64,000 bases of DNA from Paraphoma chrysanthemicola (Eukaryota; Ascomycota; Dothideomycetes; Pleosporales; Phaeosphaeriaceae): NCBI GenBank assembly GCA_020744225.1, contig JAGMWG010000013.1, positions 310,001 to 374,000 on the forward strand, given 5' to 3'. The notes below the pieces were generated by a model. The model made no database searches. It had not been told where the DNA came from and was given only the letters and a program-made list of their open reading frames with translations. Each line of letters begins with the position of its first letter. The first letter of the stretch is position 1. Made by a program: the position numbers and the translations under genes. This document shows, in pieces, positions 45,997 to 55,947 of the stretch.

Positions 45997-48498
45997 ATGA
46001 CGTCTCAACACCTAATCCCACGAAAAGTGTGGGAGCATCCAGCGCCAAAATCTACGGCCATGTGGAAGTTCCTACATAATGCCAACCAGACGCGTGGACT
46101 TAACATGCAGGTAAGCCTCAACTCCCGTACTTCATGGCGCATCTTGGCCTGGTGTCAAACGCACAAATTGGTTGCAGCAATTCAGTGTCATTGGGTCAGG
46201 CAAGGCATCACACAATGTTTGCTGCGCCGCTCAGGTTCATGACTGAAAATGATCTTTGAGCACATGGACAAACAGCATCGACACAGTCCGGCAAATGTTC
46301 CTACACAAAGGAATCCAGAGTTTTACTGACAGACGAAAACAGACGTTTCGAGATCTGTATGACTGGAGTGTTGGTGAGAATCGAACCGACTTCTGGGAAG
46401 ACATGTGGAATGCGAGTCGACTCATCTATGAAGGAAGCTTCACCGAGGTATACATGAACACCCATTTATGCACATATGAGCGGACGAGGTACCTAACCAA
46501 ACAAGGTTGTTGACACCTCGATACCCATGGATGCGATACCTAAGTGGTTCCACGGCACACATCTTAACTTTGCAGAAAACATCCTATACTCCGCGTCTCC
46601 ATCCAACCACTCTATTCGAACAGCCATAAACAAAGAGCACTCGAAGATTGCCCTTAGCGAGATCCGGGAAGGGAACACCGAAGTTCGCCACTTAACATGG
46701 GGTGACTTGCGGAAACGCGTAGGCTTGTTAGCTAACGCATTTCGCGCAAAAGGTGTGAAGAAGGGAGATCGCGTTGCCGTCGTAGCGAGCACCAGTTTCG
46801 ACACATTCATCTGCTTCATGGCCATCACAAGCTTAGGTGGGCTTTTCAGCTCGAGTAGTACGGACATGGGAACCCAAGGAATCCTTGAACGTCTCCTGCA
46901 GATCAAGCCCGTCTATGTTCTAGTAGATGATTGGACTGTCTACAATGGAAAGACCATTGATCTGCGGCCTAAGATTAAAGAAATCGTCCAAGGCATGAAG
47001 GACGTGTCCGAGTTCAAGGGTGTTGTTACGCAACCCCGATTCCCTGGCAGACCTGCGAGCTTGGAGGGATTGGATAATTGTGTGAATCTTGACAGCTTTC
47101 TCACCGCGGCCAAAGGGGTAGAAGATATCCTATTTGAGCGCGTCGCATTCCGAGACCCTTTCCTGATTGTCTACTCAAGTGGTACGACCGGAGTGCCAAA
47201 GTGTATTGTACACTCCGTTGGCGGTGTCCTAATAAATGCTGCCAAAGAAGGCTCCCTTCACAAAGAGCTGGGTCCCCAGAGCGTGGTTCTCCAGTACACG
47301 ACAGTGAGTTCTTCCTTTCTGTCCTCTCGTAGCTTACAAACTAAGTCGTACAGACGGGATGGATCATGTATCTTGCCAGCATCCAATGTTGCCTCTTTGG
47401 CTCGCGATCAGTCCTCTACGACGGCTCCCCTTTCCAACCCGACCCACAGGCCTTCCTATCCATTCTGCAAGAACAGAAGGTAACGGATTTTGGCACGTCT
47501 CCTCGATTTCTGCATGAGCTGCAGAAACGCAACATTGTGCCTAGAGACCTCTATGATCTTTCCTCTCTGCGTTCTGTATGCACAACTGGCATGGTGCTTG
47601 CCGATTCACAGTTTGAATGGGTCTACGATGTGGGATTTCCTCCAAATGTCCATCTTCGAAATATCTCAGGCGGCACAGACTTGGCCGGGTGCTTTGGCGC
47701 CGAGAACCCATTGGAGCCAGTACACATTGGAGGCTGCCAGGGTCCCTGCTTGGGCACCAAGCTCGAGGTGTACGACAGTCTGATCGAATCCGGCCCAGGA
47801 AGTGCTGTGCCTCACGGCGAGCCTGGAGAGCTCGTTGCCACAGCGAGCTTCCCCAACCAGCCCGTGTTCTTTTGGGGTGATGAAAGTGGCGAGAGATATC
47901 AAAGTGCATACTATATGCGCTTTCCCCATGTTTGGACCCATGGAGACTTTATTCAGATTCACCCGAACACTGGGCAAGTCATGTTTCTGGGCCGAGCTGA
48001 CGGCGTATTGAACCCGAGTGGTGTACGGTTTGGAAGTGCAGACATCTACTCGGTGATTGAGACACACTTCCCGGAGATTAAAGACAGCGTTTGCGTAGGG
48101 CAGCGTAGACCCCAAGACGTCGACGAGAGCGTAATGTTGTTTCTGATGATGAACGAGGGATTCGACTTTACGCCAACATTGGTCGACAAAGTAAAGGCAA
48201 AAATTGGAAAAGAGAGGAGCCCAAGGCACGTTCCTCGCTACGTGTTTCAAACATGGGACATTCCTGTAAGTTGAACTCTTGTGTCGGAGTGCGAGAGAAG
48301 TAGAGACTGATGTGACCAAAACAGACGACAGTGAACCTGAAGAAGGTTGAGCTGCCTGTAAAACAGATTGTGTGCGGTCGGATCATCAAGCCCAGTGGTA
48401 CTCTGGCCAATCCGCAGAGCTTGAAGTTCTACGAGCAGTTTGCGAAGGTGGAGGAAGTGCTGAGCAAGCAGGCATTGGTTGTCAAGAGCAGACTGTAG
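45997..48498 (+). CDS. Acetoacetyl-CoA synthetase, 5 exons
   Basis: Exons 45997-46110, 46343-46447, 46506-47303, 47354-48265 and 48325-48498 join in phase 0 through GT-AG introns to 700 residues, close to the family's usual 670-690. The enzyme activates acetoacetate with ATP and CoA in the cytosol. Seen: N-terminal VWEHPAPKSTAMW and TFRDLYDWSVGENRTDFW typical of this subfamily, the AMP-binding loop YSSGTTGVPK (about 296-305), QYTTTGW, PSGVRFGSADIY, and a C-terminal lysine region TVNLKKVELPVKQI. In most relatives the last motif reads NGKKVE; here Gly is Leu while the lysines remain. Intron 1 (232 bp) ends with a TACTGAC branch site. An in-frame ATG 39 bp upstream (45958) is less likely. Linked to ketone-body, leucine and sterol precursor use. 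Confidence 0.93.
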
Positions 48499-48789
48499 TC
48501 GTGGCATGTGGAGCTGTAATTCTGGTAGCACATCGCCCACAGAACAGGCCACATGATGCTACGAGTGAGATGCGCAGGTGAAGGTGGGTCCTCCGTGTTG
48601 TTGTTCTGATCGAGCATGTGGAGGCTTTACTTGGGAAGCTCGGTCCACCGTGATAGGACCGAGCTAGCTTGAACGTCTTCATCACTTCCAGAGCGGCTAG
48701 GTACATACAACCTTGACCAATCGTGCTCATGCACCCTTCGACACGCCCCAATTGCTGTCCCACACGTGCTCATCAGCAACATCGATCGA

Positions 48790-50154
48790 ATGCCGCCCAA
48801 GACGCAGTCCAATGTCTTGCGCGGCCGCGGTCGCCCCAAGCGGTCGGCAGCCCCAGAGCCTGCGCTGTCTCCCGCGCCTGTCGCAGACGCGCCCAAGAAA
48901 CGAGGTCGTGCCGCCAAAGCAGAGCCCGTAGAGCCCGTAGAGCCTGTAGAGCCTCCCGCTGAGGCACCCAAGAAGCGCGGCCGCCCCGCGAAGGCGCCTG
49001 ATGGCGAGCTCGCCGCCGAACAGCCTGTGAAGCGCGCACGTCGTTCGCTCGCTGCGCCCGCGCCCGCGCCCGTCGTCGAAGCAGAAGCAGCACCCTCGCC
49101 CAAGAAGCGCGCAGGAAGACCGCCCAAGAACAGCGCCACCGCTCAGCCCCCCGTGCCGGCTCCTACGCCAAAGAAGCGCATGGGCCGTCCACGCCAGGCC
49201 GACGTCGCTGCCGCCGCTGCGCAGGAGACACCCGAAACCCCAAGGCGGCGCGGTCGTCCAGCGAAGAACGCGTCCGCTGATGTCCTCAACCGCATTGCTG
49301 GATCGCCTCGCATCATCAAGTCCCGCGCCAAGTCGACGCCGAAGGCGAAGCCAGCCGCTGTACCGCGCATCAACCCGCGCATGCGCTCCAAGCTTCGCAC
49401 GCGTCTTGCTCCAGCACCAAAGGTCAAGGAAGAGCTTGTCCCACAGCCCGCAAAGCGCCGGGGCCGCCCACCACGGGCCGCTGCTCAGGCACCGTCGCCG
49501 AAGAAAGTCACCAGTCACCGAGCCCCCAAGGCCACCGTCACCAAGCCAGCTGCTCCTCGCAAGAAGCGCGGCATCACCGTGCTCGAAGTCCCTGACAAAT
49601 TTGTTGCTCTCGTTAAGCAGTATCTGCAAGAGCTCCAGGATGCCGATGCTGATCTTGAGCCGGGCGAGGATGTCGCTGCAGACGACAGCTTAGCCGAAAC
49701 CGATGCTGATGCTGTTGTTGTTGCTGCTGCCGCCGAGGAAGAGCTCCCCGAGACCACAGAAGAGAATATCCTAGTCACTAGCGCTACAGCCACGGGAGAC
49801 GAGGAGAATGGTTTGATCGTTAGTGACCAGATTCAGATGCACGATGCAGTGGACGCAGATGCAGTTGCGGACATGATTGAGGAAGCGGAAGCAATGGGCG
49901 ACATCGTGACGGATATCATTGCCAATGGTGACGAGCGTGTAGAGGAGCAGCCGACGGAACCCAGCACAGAAGTCGAGATCGAGATGAACATACAAGAGGT
50001 TGTTCAAATCGAGCAGAGCTCCAATCACCTGGCCACGCTCGAAGAGAACGTCGAGACACAAGAAGACGACCCTGCGTCCATCTTCGATGAGGAAGTTGAC
50101 TCGTACATTCGTGAGCCTGTGTCAAGATATTCAGCTGGAGCTATCTTCGGTTGA
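48790..50154 (+). CDS. Multi-AT-hook nuclear protein
   Basis: A 454-residue single-exon ORF starting MPPKTQSNVLRGRGRPKRSA. The N-terminal 230 residues hold about seven AT-hook cores (RGRGRPK, KKRGRAA, KKRGRPA, KRAGRPP, KRMGRPR, RRRGRPA, KRRGRPP) spaced by Ala/Pro-rich linkers, with an EPVEPVEPVEPP repeat. A short folded-looking segment follows (ITVLEVPDKFVALVKQYLQE, about 260-280), then a long acidic C terminus. AT-hooks bind the minor groove of AT-rich DNA, so a chromatin or heterochromatin role is expected. The upstream in-frame ATG at 48766 is a possible alternative start. It starts 291 bp after the synthetase stop. Confidence 0.85.
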   Translation: MPPKTQSNVLRGRGRPKRSAAPEPALSPAPVADAPKKRGRAAKAEPVEPVEPVEPPAEAPKKRGRPAKAPDGELAAEQPVKRARRSLAAPAPAPVVEAEAAPSPKKRAGRPPKNSATAQPPVPAPTPKKRMGRPRQADVAAAAAQETPETPRRRGRPAKNASADVLNRIAGSPRIIKSRAKSTPKAKPAAVPRINPRMRSKLRTRLAPAPKVKEELVPQPAKRRGRPPRAAAQAPSPKKVTSHRAPKATVTKPAAPRKKRGITVLEVPDKFVALVKQYLQELQDADADLEPGEDVAADDSLAETDADAVVVAAAAEEELPETTEENILVTSATATGDEENGLIVSDQIQMHDAVDADAVADMIEEAEAMGDIVTDIIANGDERVEEQPTEPSTEVEIEMNIQEVVQIEQSSNHLATLEENVETQEDDPASIFDEEVDSYIREPVSRYSAGAIFG

Positions 50155-51029
50155 GCTTTGCCATACCGTGAGAAACGAGCGCACGCGCGATGATAACATG
50201 ACGGCCTTTGGTGCTTGCGAGGTACGGCTGTGAGGCTTACTCTTTTTCTTGGTGGGTTGCGTCACACAAGCCGACAGTTCTGTGGGGTATATGATCCACA
50301 ATGTCTTCCTCTCCTGATCTGAGCCAATGAGCTTCTTTACGCCACTGCGAGGCCACAGTAGCGAAATATGATATGCTCACTTGACTTCGGGTACCGACTA
50401 TTCACGTATCTAAGGAGCGCAGTTCTGGATTTCTTGTACACAATCCATCTAGTTTCCTATCACTCTTGTTCCAGCGGACTTGCCTAACGTAGTTGTACTC
50501 GTTCGGAACAAAAGCAGCCTGACAGGTGCTATGGGGCCATTTTTATGATGAAGCATCTTGAAGATTCAACCTTCGATTTGTCCATTCCAGAATATAGTCA
50601 AGATCAGCGTCACCTGAGGTCGGAACTAATTGCTGATGGAATTGCACTGTATCATTGTTTTGCTCTCATGCTCGAACTATACTACTGCGGAGCGACCCTA
50701 AAGTTTCCTAGTCAGGCTAAGCTGGGGTGGGAAAAGCTTGCGAGTAGCTTCTTCACCTCGCCCTCGTGTTCGTAACTACGTATCGTTGAATACGACCGCA
50801 CCCGTCGAATAGTATTCAGAACAACCTTGTGTAGCGCAGGCACCACTAAAGTCAGCCTTGAATCATAAGCAACGTAAAAGGAGCCGTGCATGCGAATCCA
50901 AGTATACGCGGTCCGAATTTGTTGCTACTATATAGCTGCAAGGGGTTTACCAGTGACCGGCACATACTCAGCAGCAACGACTATCAGTCTCCCGCCATCT
51001 TTCCCAATTCACGTTCCTTAAAAAGCGCA
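50155..51029. other. Intergenic region without a supported gene
   Basis: A 76-codon ORF (50545-50775) has no recognisable features. The rest presumably holds the 3' UTR of the AT-hook gene and the promoter of the next gene. Confidence 0.5.
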
Positions 51030-51521
51030 ATGTATATCATCAAAGCCTACTGGGAAAATGTTCACCGTTTCCGGTACTTGATACACGTCAGTCAAGCTTT
51101 GCTGGTACTCATCGCTTTCATCCTTGGTTGTGCTTTGCTTGCAGACACTTCGATGCCACGCGGCCGTAGCATGACGCTGGTTCTAGTCTATGCGATCAAG
51201 TCCGCCCTTTTCCTGCTGTACCAGTACCTGACAAAGAAGGTGGAGCGTTTCGGACGTTTCGCAAGTCTAAAGGCGTACATGATACTCGACACCTTGGATT
51301 GCCTTCTCTGGTTCACAGCTTTCATTATCTCTTGTATGGGTGGTAGGATCTTCTGTGAACCGGGTTTTCAGATGGACCAAGCTCATGATACCTTAGGTTC
51401 TCGGTGCCGTGGAGCGTCATGTGCTTTACTCGGGTGCGCGGCTACAAGTGCTTTTTTACTGTGGTATGCTCTGTCCTCTACCACCAAACCCGATCAGCAT
51501 GAGCTTATACCATCTGACTAG
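51030..51521 (+). CDS. Four-helix membrane protein, MARVEL-like
   Basis: The ATG at 51030 gives 163 residues beginning MYIIKAYWENVHRFRYLIHV; an open frame extends upstream without ATG. Four hydrophobic segments: ALLVLIAFILGCALL (about 23-37), MTLVLVYAIKSALFLLYQYL (about 47-66), a stretch around LDTLDCLLWFTAFIISCMGG (about 82-105), and GCAATSAFLLWYALS (about 137-151), with short polar loops and a polar C terminus. This plan and size match fungal MARVEL-domain proteins of plasma or vesicle membranes. Substrate or partners unknown. No introns seen. Confidence 0.78.
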   Translation: MYIIKAYWENVHRFRYLIHVSQALLVLIAFILGCALLADTSMPRGRSMTLVLVYAIKSALFLLYQYLTKKVERFGRFASLKAYMILDTLDCLLWFTAFIISCMGGRIFCEPGFQMDQAHDTLGSRCRGASCALLGCAATSAFLLWYALSSTTKPDQHELIPSD

Positions 51522-51771
51522 TCTCGCTTATATGCTCACAGCAAGCATGGCTATTCGAAATTACCGTCAGTCCAAGTACCCCAGGAATGCGTCAATTGAG
51601 CATCATGTCGTGTCGAAGAAGAGCTCAGCAGTGTGAGGAGGATTGCAAGTCGATGAATAGTTAGTTGGCTCACCCAGAGCCAAATTTTGACGATCCTATA
51701 TCTAGGCCTGCATATGCCGATGGAGCCATGCGTCTAAAAGCGAGAAATGAAAATTTGGGTCCAACACTGGG

Positions 51772-54700
51772 TTATCCACACTTCGATTGGGCAGCCCATT
51801 GTGCCCTCAGCCGGTCGACGACTTTGCCAATGTATGCCTTCTCCGTCACGTCAGGTATGACTCCCAGAGTCGCGCTGTCCTTTCCTGTTTCTTCGGTCTT
51901 AAATTCTAGCACTCCTTTCTTTCCTGTCGAAGCCCCATGCCCGTATTTACTTTCGAACCAATCTAATAGCTTGATGGGTGGGTTCTTCTTGGGGTCTCTT
52001 TCCGAGTTTCGCAACCTCTCCATCCACTGATCCGTTGGTAAGGCTACAAAAGGCAGTCCAGCACCAGCCAACGCCGGTAACATATCACGCGTCCAGTGGA
52101 ATCGGGTGGGGTTAAGGACGTGATAGACGAGGTTGGAGTCGCGTTCTCGACTGGAGAGCTTGTTATCGGACACGTTACAGACATCGAGAATGATTCGCGC
52201 TGCGTAATCTACTGGGAGCCAGGACATCTCCTACAGATTGTAAGCAATGCAGAACTTTCACTCATCGCACTGAGATTAAGACTTACCTCATCCAATGTAG
52301 GGAGCGCACCTAATGTTATTGCGGTCTGAATCATGAGTGGAATACCCTCGGTAGTGTTCCACTCTCCTGCTTTGCTGTCGCCAACCAGCTGGCCGATCCG
52401 CAACACACGAGCCTTGGCTCCAGCCTCTTGAGCCGCTTTGTGAACAATTTGCTCGGCAACGTATTTTGAACGGGCGTAGCCTGTGCCCTGAACATGTGAA
52501 ATGTCTCTGACCGGACCCTCTGGCACCACATCCGGTCGAGGTGTGCTACCGACTGAAGAAACGGATGAACAGAAGAAGAACCGCGCCTGCATACTTCGCG
52601 TGCTTGATCGGCACAAGTTGATGAAGTTGGCCACGGATGCGATGTGTTGACCTTCAAAGCTTTTGACCGAGACGTTGAAGTTGACTGCCCACGCACTGTG
52701 GACGACAAGCGTCACGCTTGATCTCAACTTGCTAAGTCTAGTAGCTCCGAGGCCAAAGTCTGGCTTGCCAAGGTCCGCTGAAACCGCAATAATCTTATGG
52801 ATCTCGTCCAGCGAGAGTTGTATGCCACGTGCAGAGAGACTCGTCAAAGTTCTTTCCAATGCTCCGTGATCGGAAGAAGCGCGCACTAGGCACCAAACGT
52901 GTGAAACACGAGAGCTCCGGAGCAATTGAGCGAGAATGTGCGCGCCCAGGCCGCCAGTAACACCTGTGAGGACCTACGGAAAATTAGCGTTATCCTGACA
53001 AGGATTATGTATCCATAAACATAGTGCGAGGTTATGAACATACAACAACTTCGTCGCTGATCTCTGCGCTGCCATCGATGGGGCTGAAGGTGGTGTACTT
53101 GGCGATAAGATCGTTCATGGTCTGATGCTGATCCTCTGCTTCAGACCGCCCGTTGCGAAGGGCATCTAGGTGTTCAGCTAGGGTAGCAACGTTGCCTGTT
53201 TCGTAGAGGATGTTTTGGCCCAGCTCGGATTGTCTTCCACCCAAATCCAATTCTTTCCGCAGTAGACTCCATATTTTCATGCACTGCAGAGAATCGATGC
53301 CAAAGGAGAAGAAGTCGGTGGCAGTAGAGGGAATATTGACACCAAGCTGCTCTTCAAACTTTTGAAGCAGGTAGAGCTCGAGTTCGGGACGTGTGAGCGA
53401 TAAAGAGCCACCTACGTGGGAGTCACTCTCGAAATTGACGTACGCGGCATCAATTTCGTTCTTGAACTGTGCGTACACTTGGGCGCGAATGAACGTTCCC
53501 TTGTCGGTGCGGGGATAGGCGACATCCGCCGGAAGGACCACGACTAGCTCCTGAGGGATGCGAGAGAAACTTTCAGCACGTGTGTTGGCGTCTTGGATGG
53601 CTGGCCAGATCTGTTGTAGATATTCTGAATCGTTTAGGTGAGCGACGTGGTCGGCTTTGACGATCAATATGCCTGGTACTGTCTTTCCATCACCATAAAC
53701 CACCGCTTCTTTGACCAGGCTCTCTTGACGGATTCTGCCTTCGATGGGAATTGGCAGAACCTTCTCACCGTTTACTAGCGTAAGTCGATCATCGAGCCTT
53801 GAAACAAACTTCCACCAGTTTCGGTTCTGTGGGTGAGGAGCGAAGAGATCCCTTGTGCGAAACGAGTTCGGCGGATCGTTTGAGTTGATGGTACTCTTCG
53901 ATCGCAAACCATCAAGCGCAACGCACTCGTGGATTCCAGGAGCTACCTCGTCCATCAGGACCCATTGTGCGACTTGCGGCAGGATGCGTAGGTAATTCCA
54001 GGCCGTATCACCTCGTGGTCGGACCGATGTCATCAGTCTGGATGTTTCTGTACTGCAAGGCATTAGCCAGTATCGAAGCGTGATGGGGAAAATACTTACG
54101 CGCCATAATTCGCTACAATGTTCACGCCATTCTTCACAAGCGTATCTCCAAGATCATCGGGACACGCGCTACCGCCATACATTACGACATCTACACTCGC
54201 CAGACTGCGTATGCCATCCTGTGACTCCCCAAGGAGCTTTAAAATGTAAGGCACACAGAATAGTAGATCAGGCCGGACATGATCGATCGTAGTTATCAAG
54301 TTCTGTTTGGTCAGTGGTACAGCGTAGTTGAAGTAGTACATTGGTTTTCCTGAGTATATCGAGCGAAAAGTCTCGTAGAATCCGAAGCTATGATAGAGCG
54401 GCTGGGTCATCAATGCCCTTCTGTCGAGATGGGCCGAGAAAGCAGCGATGCAACTTCTATTCGTGAGGTAGATTGGCTTGGGCAATCCTGTGGAGCCCGA
54501 CGAGTGAATTATGACGATTTGTTTGGTCGCCTCTCGCTCTGGATCGTAAGCTCTGGTGAGGATAGGTGCATTGATGCCACGGTACTCCTCAGGCTTCAGC
54601 ATCTCGAGTAGGTCTACATCCCGTTCCTTCTTCACCTCCGCCAGTACGGGGTGATAATTCGATGTTGTCAAGATGATATTGCATTCTGCAAGCTCCAGCA

Positions 54701-55292
54701 GGCGAACGATTGCCGGACTTGCCAGTCGTGTTGAGAGCAAAACGCTTGCATAGCCCAGCCTGCCAAGGCCTAAGAGGGTGATGATGAAGTGAAAGCTGGA
54801 GTGTGCGAGAAGGCCAACGACAGGGGCTTTGTCAATTCGTGAGTCCTATGCTCTTGGTCAGCTAGACTATACCCAAAGGGAAATAATTAGCCCGATAGCC
54901 CGGCTGCCCAGCATGCACCATACAGCACGGGGAACATTCAACGAATTGTTCCAAGACTGCCAATGCAACTGTTGGCTGGGTCTGCATGGACAAGCCGCCT
55001 TGGCTCTACATTACATGAAGAAAGAGATCCGAGCCAAGGAACATACCACTGGTTTCAAGCCTCTCTGTTGCAGCGCCGCCGCCGCCGCATCGACATATCT
55101 GTCTATGGCTGAAGCGGAGTGCTCCTCATAGTCGACCAAACCGTCTTTCGGGTAAGCGAGTAGCGGAGAATCTCCCAGTTCTGCTGCTCGGCGCTTGATG
55201 AGTTCATCGATGGTGTATATCTCGTCTTCGTTGCGGGCAAGAAGGCGCCTCGCAGTTTCCGGTTCCTGCACCAACGTTGTTGTCTGCGACAT
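51772..55292 (-). CDS. NRPS-like adenylate-forming reductase (A-T-R), 5 exons
   Basis: Exons 55292-55047, 54845-54100, 54052-53044, 52973-52287 and 52230-51772 join through GT-AG introns of 201, 47, 70 and 56 bp to about 1048 residues. Adenylation domain: IVIIHSSGSTGLPKP, NYGATETSR, SRLDDRLTLVNGEK. Thiolation domain: DFFSFGIDSLQCMKIW with the phosphopantetheine serine. Reductase domain: VLTGVTGGLGAHILAQLL binding NAD(P)H, FFFCSSVSSVG and the catalytic YARSKY pair. The order A-T-R means a carboxylic acid is activated, tethered and released as aldehyde or alcohol, as in alpha-aminoadipate reductase and aryl-acid reductases. There is no condensation domain, so it is not a full NRPS. Substrate cannot be read here. 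It diverges from the transporter at 55948 across a shared 655-bp promoter. Confidence 0.94.
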
Positions 55293-55947
55293 GGCTGCAG
55301 AGCTCAGTAAGAGACAAGAGATGGAAGGGCTTGGTGAGTACCTGACATCTCCGCCATTGCTGTGTATTTTATGACCTGTGGAGGCTCCAACGGATGTGTT
55401 TGCTAGCTCTGTCCGGATTTCGTTTCCTGAAGTTGGTCTCCGGATTTCGTTTCCGGGCTACGGATACCCACCCGAACTCTCGGATTTCAGGTCGGATTAT
55501 GCCACCAATGTTATCTCTTACAACAGCTGAGCAAGCATGCGAGGGAATGCAATCCATACGTGCAGATGCATACAGGCTTGCTATGTTTCTGTTCTTGGCT
55601 TCATGGCGTTCCACCTACCACTGTAGCTTCGTCCTCCTGAGAGGTCTTATCAAATCAGCCCTCGTCCAACCTTCCTTGCAAGCGCTGCATGCATCCTCCC
55701 CACGGGGTATTTCCCCGCAGCCAGGCATACCTGGACCGGACATCAGCATTGTGATATGACCAGGTATCTCGTATGTACTCCACAACAGGCGTTTTCGACG
55801 GTGTGCTACCCCGCTGAGTTGTGGCCACGACTTTCCACGAGTTATCGATGAGAGTTCTTGTATTGCTCAGTCCATAAAGCTCACAAGAAAGTCAGAGTGA
55901 GTGCAAGCACCGCCGAATTTTCCATCTCCTCCCCTCCGTCTGCCAAC
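55293..55947. promoter_or_regulatory. Shared divergent promoter of the reductase and transporter genes
   Basis: 655 bp between two divergently transcribed start codons. It contains the CGGAT cluster (55391-55497) about 100-205 bp upstream of the reductase start. Chance ORFs cross it on both strands (for example 55394-55759) but show no protein features. Confidence 0.6.
55391..55497 (+). promoter_or_regulatory. Cluster of six CGGAT motifs, candidate Zn2Cys6 factor sites
   Basis: CGGAT starts at 55391, 55414, 55441, 55461, 55481 and 55493, all on the plus strand. Two lie in a near-identical repeat CGGATTTCGTTTCC (55414-55427, 55441-55454). The second reads CGG-N9-CCG, the inverted-triplet form bound by fungal binuclear zinc-cluster factors. 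By chance about 0.1 CGGAT is expected on one strand of this length. The function is inferred. Confidence 0.55.

Noticed and set aside
51772..55292. Full non-ribosomal peptide synthetase
   Set aside because: No condensation domain; the order A-T-R defines an NRPS-like reductase.
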